DNA of 64,000 nucleotides from contig NC_017075.1 in NCBI RefSeq assembly GCF_000284255.1, positions 2,790,001-2,854,000 of the forward strand, read 5' to 3'. The position numbers and the translations under genes were made by a program. The stretch comes from Rubrivivax gelatinosus IL144 (GTDB lineage Bacteria > Pseudomonadota > Gammaproteobacteria > Burkholderiales > Burkholderiaceae_C). How positions within the stretch are numbered: the first letter of the stretch is position 1; the number at the start of each line of letters is the position of its first letter. The notes under the pieces are model-generated. The model was not told where the DNA came from and made no database searches. It worked only from the letters and a program-made list of their open reading frames with translations. Of this stretch, positions 8,797 through 16,684 are shown in pieces.

Positions 8797-9873
8797 ATGA
8801 CACAGCACGACGATCGTTACCGGCAGCAAGGCGGCTCGCAGGACGACCGGCGCCAGTGGGAGCAGTCGGGCCGGTCGGAACAGCAGGCCGGCAGCGGCGG
8901 CTCGCGCAGCAGCGCGGGCAGCAACTACGGCGACTGGCGCCCCGAGTCCGACACGCGCGGCCAGATGGGCGGCAGCTACGGCGGTCACGACGAAGGCGGC
9001 CGCTACGGCCAGCAGGACCAGTACAGCTCGCGCGGTGGCCAGATGGGCGGCTCGTACGGCCAAGGCGGCCCCTACGGCGGCCAGGGCGGCCTCTACGGCA
9101 GCCAGTCCGGCATGGGTGCGGGCGGCAGCCGTCACGAAGGCAGCCAGGGTTACGGCCAAGGCTACGGCCAGGGCAGTCAGGGCTATGGCCAGGGCAACCA
9201 GGGCTATGGCCAGGGCAACCAGGGCTATGGCCAGGGCGAACGCTATGGTTCGTCGTCCGGCATGGGCGGCTCGCAAGGCGGCTTCGGCAGCAGCGGCTAC
9301 GGTGCCGGCGGCACGCGCGGCGACTGGGGCCAGAGCGGCCAGCAAGGCGGCATGGGCGGCATGGGTGGCCTCGGCGACTGGGGTTCGACCCAGCGCCACG
9401 AGGACTGGGGCCGCTCGGGCACGGGCTCCGGCGGCTCGTGGGGCCAGGGTCAGGGCCAGGGCGGGTACGCCGGCCAGGGCGGCTGGAACTCCGGTCAGGG
9501 CCAGGGCCACGACCACCAGTTCGACCCCGACTACCACCAGTGGCGCAGCGAGCAGATGCGCACGCTCGACGACGACTACCGCAGCTGGCGTCAGGACCGC
9601 TACAAGAAGTTCTCGGACGAGTTCTCGCAATGGCGCAGCGGCCGCAACCGCGGCGGCACGGGCTCGTCGTCGGAGCAGGGTTCGGGCAGCAGCGGCTCGG
9701 GCATGTCCGGCAGCGGCATGTCCGGCAGCACCGGCCTGTCCGAGTCTTCGGGCAGCAGCGCGCTCGGCAGCACCGGCGGCAGCTCGGGCATCAGCGGCGC
9801 GGGCAGCCTGGGCGGCAGCTCGCTCGAGTCCGACTCGGGCAGCGGCAAGTCGGCCGGCAGCAAGACCAAGTGA
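8797..9873 (+). CDS. Gly/Gln/Ser-rich low-complexity (prion-like) protein
   Basis: 358-aa protein of extreme composition: mostly Gly, Ser, Gln, Tyr, Arg and Asp with almost no aliphatic residues and no signal peptide. Residues 45-240 are built of SYGG, YGQG and QGGY units, including tandem YGQGNQG repeats. A short, more ordinary segment of about 45 residues (DPDYHQWRSEQMRTLDDDYR then SWRQDRYKKFSDEFSQWR) looks helical and is probably the conserved core. The C-terminal 80 residues are a Ser/Gly tail (SGMSGSGMSGS...). The start has GGAGAG immediately upstream and the gene is followed by a hairpin terminator. The composition resembles prion-like or phase-separating proteins, but function is unknown. 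Confidence 0.75.
   Translation: MTQHDDRYRQQGGSQDDRRQWEQSGRSEQQAGSGGSRSSAGSNYGDWRPESDTRGQMGGSYGGHDEGGRYGQQDQYSSRGGQMGGSYGQGGPYGGQGGLYGSQSGMGAGGSRHEGSQGYGQGYGQGSQGYGQGNQGYGQGNQGYGQGERYGSSSGMGGSQGGFGSSGYGAGGTRGDWGQSGQQGGMGGMGGLGDWGSTQRHEDWGRSGTGSGGSWGQGQGQGGYAGQGGWNSGQGQGHDHQFDPDYHQWRSEQMRTLDDDYRSWRQDRYKKFSDEFSQWRSGRNRGGTGSSSEQGSGSSGSGMSGSGMSGSTGLSESSGSSALGSTGGSSGISGAGSLGGSSLESDSGSGKSAGSKTK
9160..9240 (+). repeat. 21-bp tandem repeat in the low-complexity gene
   Basis: Two identical 21-base units (9181-9201 and 9202-9222, each starting GGCTATGGCC and coding GYGQGNQ) are followed by a partial unit to 9240 and preceded by a diverged copy at 9160-9180. The repeat keeps the reading frame, so copy-number change would lengthen or shorten the YGQG tract by seven residues at a time. 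Confidence 0.9.
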
Positions 9874-9904
9874 GGTCGGGGCCGCTGGCGCGGCTCTGAC
9901 ACGA

Positions 9905-9928
9905 AGGGCGCCTCACGGCGCCCTCTTT
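9905..9928 (+). terminator. rho-independent terminator
   Basis: AGGGCGCC (9905-9912), loop TCAC, GGCGCCCT (9917-9924), followed by CTTT. It is a perfect 8-bp stem 31 bases after the low-complexity gene's stop, ending at the stop of the convergent GNAT gene. The T tract is short. Confidence 0.6.
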
Positions 9929-10605
9929 CATGCGCCGTCCGGCGTGACCCTCGCCCGGCTCAGGATGAAGAACTCTTCCTGGCTGGGCCGCGCCAGCCGC
10001 GGCATCGGATCGAAGCCGGTGTCGAAGGCATCCGCCTCGGCCGCGTCGAACTCGTAGACCGGGCTGCCGCGGTACAGCCAGTCGCCGCGCGGCAGCGCAC
10101 CAGGGACCAGTTCACGTACCAGCAGCGCGGCGGGGAAGACGCCCGGCGCGACGGCGATCGAGTGACGCACGCAGCTGCGAAAACCCAGCGACACGTAGTT
10201 CGCCGGGTTGCCGAAAATGACGACGACGTCGTGGCCCAGTGCCACGGCACGTGCGAAGGACTCGGCGACCAGCGCCTTGCCCAGCCCGCGCCGCTGAAAC
10301 TCCGGCAGGATCGACAGCGGCCCGAAGCTCAGCACCGGCTTCTCTCGGCCCTGCCCGTCGACCAGCCGGGCGCGCGTGTACAGGATGCTGCCGACGAGGC
10401 GGCCATCGAGTTCGAGCACCAGTGCGAGCTCGGGCAAGACGTCGGCATGACGGCGCATCCGGTGCACCAGGTAGTGTTCGCTGCAGCCGGGCACATGCAC
10501 GTTCCAGAACGCCTGGCGCGTCAGCCGCACGACCTCGTCGTGATCCGCCGGCGTCTCGAGACGGATGCGATATGGCGGCCGGCAGCCTCCGGGTTGGCTC
10601 GACAC
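9928..10605 (-). CDS. GNAT family N-acetyltransferase
   Basis: 225-aa GNAT-fold enzyme. Residues 15-50 (IRLETPADHDEVVRLTRQAF) form the first strand and helix. The acetyl-CoA-binding motif is LSILPEFQRRGLGKALVAE, with the R/Q-x-x-G-x-G/A loop QRRGLGKA. The sequence FGNPANYVSLGFRSC is the fourth-strand motif of the YhbS-like subgroup. The substrate is not deducible. It stands alone, convergent with the gene before and divergent from the LysR gene across about 125 bases. Confidence 0.8.
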   Translation of the reverse strand: MSSQPGGCRPPYRIRLETPADHDEVVRLTRQAFWNVHVPGCSEHYLVHRMRRHADVLPELALVLELDGRLVGSILYTRARLVDGQGREKPVLSFGPLSILPEFQRRGLGKALVAESFARAVALGHDVVVIFGNPANYVSLGFRSCVRHSIAVAPGVFPAALLVRELVPGALPRGDWLYRGSPVYEFDAAEADAFDTGFDPMPRLARPSQEEFFILSRARVTPDGA

Positions 10606-10730
10606 CTTGTCCTCCGTTGACGGTCAGGGGCCGACTTTAGGTCGTGCCGCCGGGTGAGGGCACGAAACGGCGCGCGCGCCCGGCATACAGTCGGCCGAAT
10701 CCGACACCGGCGCTGCAGCGCCCCCGCCCG

Positions 10731-11648
10731 ATGGACCGATTCGAAGCGATGCGCGCCTTCGTGCGCGTGGTCGACAGCGGCAGCTTCACCCAGGCCGCGC
10801 GCCAGCTGGGCCTGCACAAGGCCACCGTCAGCCAGCAGGTGATGGCGCTGGAGGCGACGCTGGGCGTGCGCCTGCTGACGCGCAGCACCCGCTCGGTCGC
10901 GCCGACCGCCGAAGGCCTGGCCTACCACCACCGCGCCTGCACGATCCTGCAGCAGCTCGACGAGGCCGAGACCGAGCTGCGCCAGGGCGGCCAGGCGATC
11001 CAGGGCCATCTGCGCGTGGACGTGCCGGTGGCCGTCGGCCGCCTGGTGCTGGCGCCGGCGATGCGCGAGTTCCTCGACCGGCATCCGGGCCTCAGCGTCG
11101 AACTCGGCTGCAGCGACCGCGTCGTCGACCTGGTCGGCGCCGGGGTCGACTGCGCACTGCGCGGCGGCGAGCTGCCCGACTCGGGGCTGGCCGCGCGCCG
11201 CATCGGCCAGCTGCGTTTCGTGCTCTGCGCGGCGCCACGCTACATCGACGAGCACGGCCTGCCGCAGACGCCCGAGGCGCTGGCCGGGCACCGGCAGGTC
11301 GGCTACCTGAGCGGCGCCACCGGCGCGCTGAGACCGCTGCGCCTGCAGCGCGAAGGCCGCAGCGTCGAGGTGGAGGTGCCGGCGCGCATCGTCACCACCG
11401 ACAGCGGCGCCGCGCTCAGCGCCGCGCTCGACGGGCTGGGCCTGGTGCAGCTGGCCGAGTTCGTCGCCGCCCACCACCTCGCCAGCGGCGCGCTGGTGCG
11501 CGTGCTGCCGGGCTGGCAGAGCCCGTCGCTGCCGATCCACTGGGTGACGCCGACCCCGCGCCAGCGCCCGGCGCGCGTGCAGGCCTTCATCGACTGGGCG
11601 CAGGCGCTGCTGGTGCGGCGGCTGGGAAGCGGGCTGGAGCCGGCCTAA
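10731..11648 (+). CDS. LysR family transcriptional regulator
   Basis: 305 aa, usual family length. N-terminal winged helix: MDRFEAMRAFVRVVDSGSFT, then QAARQLGLHKATVSQQVMALEATLGVRLLTRSTRSV. The rest is the periplasmic-binding-protein-like effector domain (LRVDVPVAVGRLVLAPAM ... PGLSVELGCSDRVVDLVGAGVDCALRGGELPDSGLAARRIG), as in the CrgA-like subgroup. The ATG at 10731 is chosen because the HTH begins at once; the open frame extends to 10644. The neighbouring GNAT gene is divergent, so it is a possible target. The stop overlaps the convergent next gene by three bases. Confidence 0.85.
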   Translation: MDRFEAMRAFVRVVDSGSFTQAARQLGLHKATVSQQVMALEATLGVRLLTRSTRSVAPTAEGLAYHHRACTILQQLDEAETELRQGGQAIQGHLRVDVPVAVGRLVLAPAMREFLDRHPGLSVELGCSDRVVDLVGAGVDCALRGGELPDSGLAARRIGQLRFVLCAAPRYIDEHGLPQTPEALAGHRQVGYLSGATGALRPLRLQREGRSVEVEVPARIVTTDSGAALSAALDGLGLVQLAEFVAAHHLASGALVRVLPGWQSPSLPIHWVTPTPRQRPARVQAFIDWAQALLVRRLGSGLEPA

Positions 11649-13021
11649 GGCCGCGTGCTGCCCGGCGCGCACCAGGACGCGAGATCGTCCTCGGCGCGTT
11701 CGACCGCGCAGCCCCAGTCCAGCGGCTGGTCCTGCACGTAGCGCTTGCCCAGGCGCCAGGCGAGTTCGGCGTGCGCCAGCTCGACGCCCATGTAGAAGGC
11801 ATGCGCCGCGTCGCCCTCCAGCCCCAGCCGCGGCCACAGGTCGAAAGCGCCGGTGCCGTGGCGCAGGCCGTCGCGGTTGTAGACGTGCAGGCCGTCGTGC
11901 GCGACCTGGACGCGGAAGTTGGGGTCGCGCACCTGGGCGGCGGTGGCGGCGATCTCCTGCGGCGTGTCCGGGAAGGGATCGCGTGCGTGCACCGTGCACA
12001 AGGCCGACGACAGGTTCTTCGGCGGCGTCTTCTCGCGCGCCGCGGCGGTCATGATGCGGCGCGCCCAGTCGGCTTCCTTGATCGCGCGCCGGGCGTGGCG
12101 GCTGACCTGCGTCGTCAGCACCGCGGCGACGTCGAGTTCGGCGGCGATGCCGAACAGCAGCGCGTTGATGCCGCTGGTGTCGGCTTCGGTGAGTTCGGTC
12201 AGGTTGCCGACGCCCATCAGGATCGGCGCCGTCGGGAAACGCTGGCGCAGCGCGTGGTAGCGCACGATGGACGCGGTGAAGCCGAAGGGGATCGGGTCGA
12301 GGATGGGGTCGGCCAGGAAGGCGCGGCCGCGCGCCGACAAGGTCTCGACGGCCGTGAACAGCGAGGCCTCGTCCTGCGGCGTGCGCGGGATCAGCACCGG
12401 CGTCGACTTCACTTCGTCGGCGATCCACAGCGTGTCGAGGTTCAGGCTCAGCAGGTAGTCGGCACCGGCGCGGCCGGCGCGCAGCAGTTCGTCGGGGTCG
12501 GTGGAGTCGACGCTGACCTCCAGGCCCTCGCCCTTGAGCATGCGCACCACGTCTTCGAGATGCGGGAACGGCGTCGCCGGCAGGCAGCCGATGTCGATGA
12601 CGTCGGCGCCCTGGCGCACGAAGGCCAGCGCGCGTTCGGCGATGTCCTCCAGCGACAGCCGCGGTGCGTCGATGATCTCGGCGAAGATGCGCGGGCCGGT
12701 GGCGCTCAGGTCCACCGGCTTGGCGGCGCGGTTGAAGAAACGCGGCAGGTCCTTCAGTTCCTCGGGGCCACGCTGCACCGGGATGCCGTAGTGCTCGGCC
12801 AGCGGCTCCAGCTCGCCGCGGCAGCGGCCGGGCACCAGGATGCGCTGCGCGTCCACTGGCGTCGCGACGCGGCGGCGGATCAGGTCGGCGGTCATCAGCG
12901 CGGCGACCTGCAGGCCGATCTCGCGCACCTCCCAGGTGAACGGCGGGTCGGCGATGCCGTCGAGCACACGCTCGAGTTGCGGCTGGGCCAGCCGGCCCGT
13001 CAAAAAGACAATGTGTTCCAT
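11645..13021 (-). CDS. dihydropteroate synthase-like protein (DUF6513 / tetrahydromethanopterin type)
   Basis: 458-aa protein. The first about 140 residues (MEHIVFLTGRLAQPQLERVL ...) are a domain absent from folate-type FolP. The remainder is a TIM barrel related to dihydropteroate synthase, with GADVIDIGCLP, VSVDSTDPDELLRAGRAGADYLLSLN, ILMGVGNLTELTEADTSGIN and KNLSSALCTVHARDPFPDTP. This architecture is the archaeal-type DHPS-like protein found with tetrahydromethanopterin-dependent C1 genes in methylotrophs and some Burkholderiales. I assign the family from recall. The expected partners (fae, mch, fhc genes) are not in the window, so here it is isolated. The ATG at 13021 is preferred to an upstream extension to 13138, which lacks family resemblance. 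Confidence 0.7.
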   Translation of the reverse strand: MEHIVFLTGRLAQPQLERVLDGIADPPFTWEVREIGLQVAALMTADLIRRRVATPVDAQRILVPGRCRGELEPLAEHYGIPVQRGPEELKDLPRFFNRAAKPVDLSATGPRIFAEIIDAPRLSLEDIAERALAFVRQGADVIDIGCLPATPFPHLEDVVRMLKGEGLEVSVDSTDPDELLRAGRAGADYLLSLNLDTLWIADEVKSTPVLIPRTPQDEASLFTAVETLSARGRAFLADPILDPIPFGFTASIVRYHALRQRFPTAPILMGVGNLTELTEADTSGINALLFGIAAELDVAAVLTTQVSRHARRAIKEADWARRIMTAAAREKTPPKNLSSALCTVHARDPFPDTPQEIAATAAQVRDPNFRVQVAHDGLHVYNRDGLRHGTGAFDLWPRLGLEGDAAHAFYMGVELAHAELAWRLGKRYVQDQPLDWGCAVERAEDDLASWCAPGSTRP

Positions 13022-13179
13022 GCCCGGGACAGTGGTGGAGTGCGCACGCCGGGCCGGGAGGCCGTGGCCGTGCAGATCCACCGTGGCAGCGGGCCTTTCG
13101 GCGGGCGGCACGCGGCAGACCTTGGCGCCGTCATGCAAGCCCGGTGCCCGCCTGCGGGCGTGTCAGCGGCGGAGGCGGC

Positions 13180-13269
13180 TCAGAACAGCAGCCAGAACTT
13201 GCGCAGCCAGCCGGGCACACGCAGCGGCTCGGGACGGTAGGTCTGGCGGAATTTGGCGGCGGTCGACAT
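13180..13269 (-). CDS. 29-aa basic peptide under a LexA-box promoter
   Basis: A 30-codon ORF coding MSTAAKFRQT-YRPEPLRVPG-WLRKFWLLF. AAGGAG stands eight bases before the ATG. Net charge is about +5. The C-terminal nine residues (WLRKFWLLF) are aromatic, hydrophobic and basic, suggesting a membrane-associating helix. It has its own promoter with a perfect CTGT-N8-ACAG LexA box over the -10 (separate entry), so it should be induced by DNA damage. The upstream marR gene on the same strand ends 58 bases before this start, and no other gene begins near the box. No family recognised. In size and regulation it recalls the Caulobacter division inhibitor SidA (also 29 aa), but I claim no homology. Confidence 0.65.
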   Translation of the reverse strand: MSTAAKFRQTYRPEPLRVPGWLRKFWLLF

Positions 13270-13294
13270 CGGCGGTCTCCTTGGGCTTTCGGAT

Positions 13295-13323
13295 ACTGTA
13301 TATCCATACAGTTGTGCGCGCAA
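13295..13323 (-). promoter_or_regulatory. SOS promoter: -35, -10 and LexA box
   Basis: On the minus strand: -35 TTGCGC (13323-13318), 17-base spacer, -10 TACAGT (13300-13295). The palindromic LexA box CTGT-N8-ACAG (13296-13311) covers the -10 and most of the spacer, the classical arrangement for LexA repression. The predicted start of transcription is about 13288, giving a leader of about 19 bases with a strong ribosome-binding site before the 29-codon gene. Confidence 0.75.
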
Positions 13324-13327
13324 GGCA

Positions 13328-13804
13328 TCAGCCGTCGTCGTTGGCGGCACGCTGGCCGACCGCAGCGGGCGCCGCCAACGGCGGCATCGCATCGAGCAAG
13401 GCGTCGAGTTCGTCGACCAGGCGCCGGCGCCGTTCGCCGTCCCAGGCCGCGGCCGCCGCGGCCAGGCAGGCGGTGTCCAGCAGCTCCATCGCCTCGGCCA
13501 GTGCACGCCGCCCCGAGGCGCTGAGCCAGACCTGCAGCCGCCGCGGGTCCTGCCGGTCGGGCTGGCGCGACAGCAGGCCGCCGGCTTCGAGCATCGAGAC
13601 CCGGGCGCTGACGGTGGACTGCGGCCGCTCGAGCTGGCGCGCCAGTTCGGCCAGCGTCGCCGGGCCGGTCTGCGCCAGGTGCAGCAGCAGCTCGACGGCC
13701 TCGGGGGCCAGGCTGTCGCGGCCCTGCTCCATGCGCCGCGCGGCGCGCAGCGACAGCTCGCGGTACAGCAGGCCCAGGCGGCGGGCGAAGGTCGGGCTGT
13801 CCAC
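13328..13804 (-). CDS. MarR family transcriptional regulator
   Basis: 158-aa winged-helix protein using a GTG start at 13804 with GAGGG about 9 bases upstream (no suitable ATG). Visible parts: N-terminal dimerisation helix (FARRLGLLYRELSLRAARRM), helices ATLAELARQLERPQSTVSARVSMLEAGGLL, the wing SRQPDRQDPRRLQVWLSASG and C-terminal helices AEAMELLDTACLAAAAAAW and RLVDELDALL. It begins 31 bases after the stop of the last structural gene of the giant-protein operon, on the same strand, so it is probably its last gene and a candidate regulator of it. It could equally respond to a small aromatic ligand, as many MarR proteins do. Confidence 0.75.
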   Translation of the reverse strand: MDSPTFARRLGLLYRELSLRAARRMEQGRDSLAPEAVELLLHLAQTGPATLAELARQLERPQSTVSARVSMLEAGGLLSRQPDRQDPRRLQVWLSASGRRALAEAMELLDTACLAAAAAAWDGERRRRLVDELDALLDAMPPLAAPAAVGQRAANDDG

Positions 13805-13835
13805 CGTGCAGGCCCTCGCGGCGGGCGCGGCGCCC

Positions 13836-14600
13836 TCAGAGATCGATCTTGCCGATGTTGTCCAGCAGGAAGGGCTGGACGCGCGCGGCCACCGCGGCCT
13901 GGATCGCCTCCAGACGTTCGAAGCCGATGTCCAGCTGCCCTTCGGCGGCGCGCAGCCGGGCGTGTTCGGACGAGAGCTTGAAGAACAGCACCTGCGTGAT
14001 CTCCTTGCTCGCCTCGATCGCCAGCGCCACCAGCTGGACCTTGACGGTGCCCGCCGCCTCGTCGGCGTCGACCGAGCCGAGCTGGAACTTGGCGCCGCCG
14101 ACGTGCGTGCTGCTGCGGTCGAAGATCGTGATCCACGGGTTGGCCGCGTCCATCTCCTGCAGCCCCTTGAGCACCGAGACGATGAGCGAGCCCGCCGCCA
14201 GCGCGGCACCGCCCAGCGCCGCCGTCAACACCGGCAGGATCGCCTGGTGCACGCCGGCGTCGTCGTCGCCGACGGCGGTGTCCTTGAACTCCATCGAACG
14301 GGTCGTCCAGCCGACGTTCTGCAGCACCTCGACGTACTTGGCGTACCAGGCCATCACGTCGCGGCTGCCGGCGCTGGCCTTGTTGGCGGCGAGCTGGGCC
14401 AGCAGCAGACAGTCGGCGACCGCGGCGCGCTGGTCGGGCCGCACGCTGGTGTGGAACTCGGCGAGCTGGGCGCCGACCGCGGCGAGCTCCTGGCCGCTAC
14501 CGAAGGACGGCGGTGGGGGCGCCTCGCCGCCGCGCGTGACGCGGTGCCGGGCCTCGGGGAGCGCGAGCTCGCGCACGTACTGGAGGGGATCGCGGGACAT
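13836..14600 (-). CDS. uncharacterised 254-aa protein, fifth gene of giant-protein operon
   Basis: 254 aa, no signal peptide. Residues 30-110 look helical (QELAAVGAQLAEFHTSVRPD ... YAKYVEVLQNVGWTTRSMEF). Residues 118-150 form a hydrophobic Gly/Ala-rich stretch (AILPVLTAALGGAALAAGSL then IVSVLKGL) that could be a buried helix or a membrane-interacting segment. After that comes a beta-rich part (WITIFDRSSTHVGGAKFQLG, VKVQLVALAI, QVLFFKLSS) and a C-terminal helix (FERLEAIQAAVAARVQPFLL). The NVGW...F and TLFFK-like patterns remind me of uncharacterised proteins, not of an enzyme family. A strong AGAGGAGG precedes the ATG. It follows the 652-aa gene after 97 bases. Confidence 0.7.
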   Translation of the reverse strand: MSRDPLQYVRELALPEARHRVTRGGEAPPPPSFGSGQELAAVGAQLAEFHTSVRPDQRAAVADCLLLAQLAANKASAGSRDVMAWYAKYVEVLQNVGWTTRSMEFKDTAVGDDDAGVHQAILPVLTAALGGAALAAGSLIVSVLKGLQEMDAANPWITIFDRSSTHVGGAKFQLGSVDADEAAGTVKVQLVALAIEASKEITQVLFFKLSSEHARLRAAEGQLDIGFERLEAIQAAVAARVQPFLLDNIGKIDL

Positions 14601-14697
14601 GGGAACCTCCTCTGGCCCCGGCGCGCAGCGGCCGGCGCCGCCAGCCTACGCCGCCGCGGCGCCCGCGGGCAGCGATGAGCCTAGGGATGTCCCGGAC

Positions 14698-16656
14698 TCA
14701 GCCGCCGCCCCCGGCCCGGCGCACGAGGTCGAAGCGCAGCCCGCTGGCGCCCTCGCCTCGCCCGGTGTTCTTGCTGCGGCCGATCCACAGCAGCGCCCGC
14801 CCCGAGGCGTCGCGTGCGTAGTTGAAGGCCCGGCGGACCTCGATGCCGTCGCGCGGCACCTCCTCGTCTTCCAGGCGCAGGAAGTCGGTCGTGAACAGCG
14901 AGGCCGCGTCGGCCGGTGTCGTGCGCAGGATCTCGCCGCGCGGATGGAACATGAAGCCCTGAAGCCCGGCCTGCTCGGGCTTGGCCTCGACGAAGGGCGC
15001 CGCGCGCAGCCTCTCGACGACGGCCGCGATCTCGGCGTTGCGCGGCTCGGCCAGGCGCGCGGCGTCGACCTGCAGATGCTGCACGACGACGCCGCGCTGC
15101 AGCTGGATGGACCAGTTCGCCGGCGTCGCGCCGGCGCGTTTGACCGGCAGGAAGGGAATCCAGTTCGCCGCCACCGGCGTCTGCAGCGTGTGCTGAAGCG
15201 GCGCGCCCGGCGCCGGTACCGCGCCCAGCGGCACGCGCAGGGTCTGCGTCGTCGACAGCCGCGTGCTCTCGAAGCGCCGGTCCAGCGGATCGCCGGACGT
15301 GCCCTGCACGCGTTTCTCGATCGCCCAGGCCAGGTTGGCCATCTCGTCGCGCATCAGCACCACGTGCTCCAGCGCCGGGCCTTCCTGGGCGTGCAGCGCC
15401 GGGCACAGGAACAGGCAGTCGTCCAGCCGCGCACGCGGCGCGGCGGCGGCACGCACCGACATCTCGAACATCGTCCACTGCGAGCCGTCGAGGTTGCGCG
15501 CCGGCGGGATCGGTACCTCGATGCCGAAGTTGTCGCGCACGAAGAACTCGGCGACGCGGTACAGCGCGTTGACCGGCAGCGTCACCGGCAGCAGGTACCA
15601 GTCGTTGCCGAACACCAGCGCGTACTCCAGCAGCGCCAGCCGGGCGAGGTCGCTCTTGGCCGCGCCCATCGCGCCGAAGTTCAGCCGCCCGTCCTCGAAC
15701 TCCCAGTAGCGGTCGGCCGGCATGCCGGGGTAACGCGCCATCGCCGGCATCGGCGGCCGCGCGGGGCGCCAGTCGATCGCCGCCGCGCCGGCCACCGCCT
15801 GGCCGGGCTGCGGCACCGAGGCGACGACGAAGTCGTCCCAGTCGAGCCGGCCGTCGACGTACTCGTCGGCCTCCAGGCGCAACTCGGGCTGCACGCCCTC
15901 GCTGGCGAGCGCGAAGCCGTACTCCAGGCGCTGCGGGTTCCAGTACGGGCTGGCGCCGCTGTCGCTGCGCGGGTCCAGCGCCAGATCGTCGACCCAGCGC
16001 AGCCAGCGTTTCAGCACCTCGACCACCGCCGGGGGATCGGCGATGCCGAGCGCTGCGACGAAGCCCTCGGCATCGTCGGCGACGGCGGCGCCGAAGGCAG
16101 TGGCCAGCACGTGGGCGTCGACCGAACGGCCGTGCAGCAGCCGGTGCCAGACGAAGCCGGCGTTGTCGGCCGCGGGGTCCGAGGGCGCGGCGATCGCCGC
16201 CGGGAAGGCGGCCAGCAGCGGCGCCACCGCGTCGGCGCGGCCGGCGGCGCGCAGCAGGCGCAACAACTGCTGCCCGGCCTGGGCGTTGAGCTTGGGGTGC
16301 GCGGCCAGCACCCGCTCCTGTTCGACCATCGCCTCCAGCGGCGGCGCGCCTTCGGGCAGCGCCGTCGCCGGCACCGCGCCGGACGGGTGCAGCAAGCGGC
16401 GCATCGGCACGCCCTGCACACGCAGCCGCGCGCCGATCGGGCTGCCGGCGTCCTCGCCCTGCAGCTCGTTGAACTGCCACTGGCGCGCCAGCAGCCACAG
16501 CGGGTCGGCCACCGGCGCCTGCAGGCCCAGGCCGACGTCGTCGGCGGTGGGCAGCGGTTCCAGCCGCGACCAGGTGGTCGCCGACGGATCCGGGCGGATC
16601 GCCTTCAGGTCGACGGCCACCACCTTGGCGGCCGTCGCGGAGACCTTCAGCACCAT
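14698..16656 (-). CDS. uncharacterised 652-aa protein, fourth gene of giant-protein operon
   Basis: Cytoplasmic-looking protein, no signal peptide or membrane helix. The most distinctive part is residues 30-75: SRLEPLPTADDVGLGLQAPV followed by ADPLWLLARQWQFNELQGED and AGSPIGARL. I recall this pattern (ADPLW-L-RQWQ-E-QGEDAGSP) in large unannotated proteins of distant bacteria, so the family is probably widespread. Other recognisable segments are RYPGMPADRYWEFEDGRLNF, LLEYALVFGNDWYLLPVTLP, NALYRVAEFFVRDNFGIEVP and, near the C-terminus, FMFHPRGEIL. No catalytic motif is evident. The ATG is preceded by AAGGAG, and the gap to the 1639-aa gene is 28 bases. Confidence 0.75.
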   Translation of the reverse strand: MVLKVSATAAKVVAVDLKAIRPDPSATTWSRLEPLPTADDVGLGLQAPVADPLWLLARQWQFNELQGEDAGSPIGARLRVQGVPMRRLLHPSGAVPATALPEGAPPLEAMVEQERVLAAHPKLNAQAGQQLLRLLRAAGRADAVAPLLAAFPAAIAAPSDPAADNAGFVWHRLLHGRSVDAHVLATAFGAAVADDAEGFVAALGIADPPAVVEVLKRWLRWVDDLALDPRSDSGASPYWNPQRLEYGFALASEGVQPELRLEADEYVDGRLDWDDFVVASVPQPGQAVAGAAAIDWRPARPPMPAMARYPGMPADRYWEFEDGRLNFGAMGAAKSDLARLALLEYALVFGNDWYLLPVTLPVNALYRVAEFFVRDNFGIEVPIPPARNLDGSQWTMFEMSVRAAAAPRARLDDCLFLCPALHAQEGPALEHVVLMRDEMANLAWAIEKRVQGTSGDPLDRRFESTRLSTTQTLRVPLGAVPAPGAPLQHTLQTPVAANWIPFLPVKRAGATPANWSIQLQRGVVVQHLQVDAARLAEPRNAEIAAVVERLRAAPFVEAKPEQAGLQGFMFHPRGEILRTTPADAASLFTTDFLRLEDEEVPRDGIEVRRAFNYARDASGRALLWIGRSKNTGRGEGASGLRFDLVRRAGGGG

Positions 16657-16684
16657 CGTCGGGCTCCTTCGTGCGCCGGGCGCA

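Noticed and set aside
9148..9240. Tandem repeat as a possible CRISPR array.
   Set aside because: The units are contiguous with no spacers and are in frame within a protein gene.
13144..13175. Terminator hairpin (GCCCG/CGGGC) after the SOS peptide.
   Set aside because: Stem of only five bases and no T tract; kept out of the feature list.
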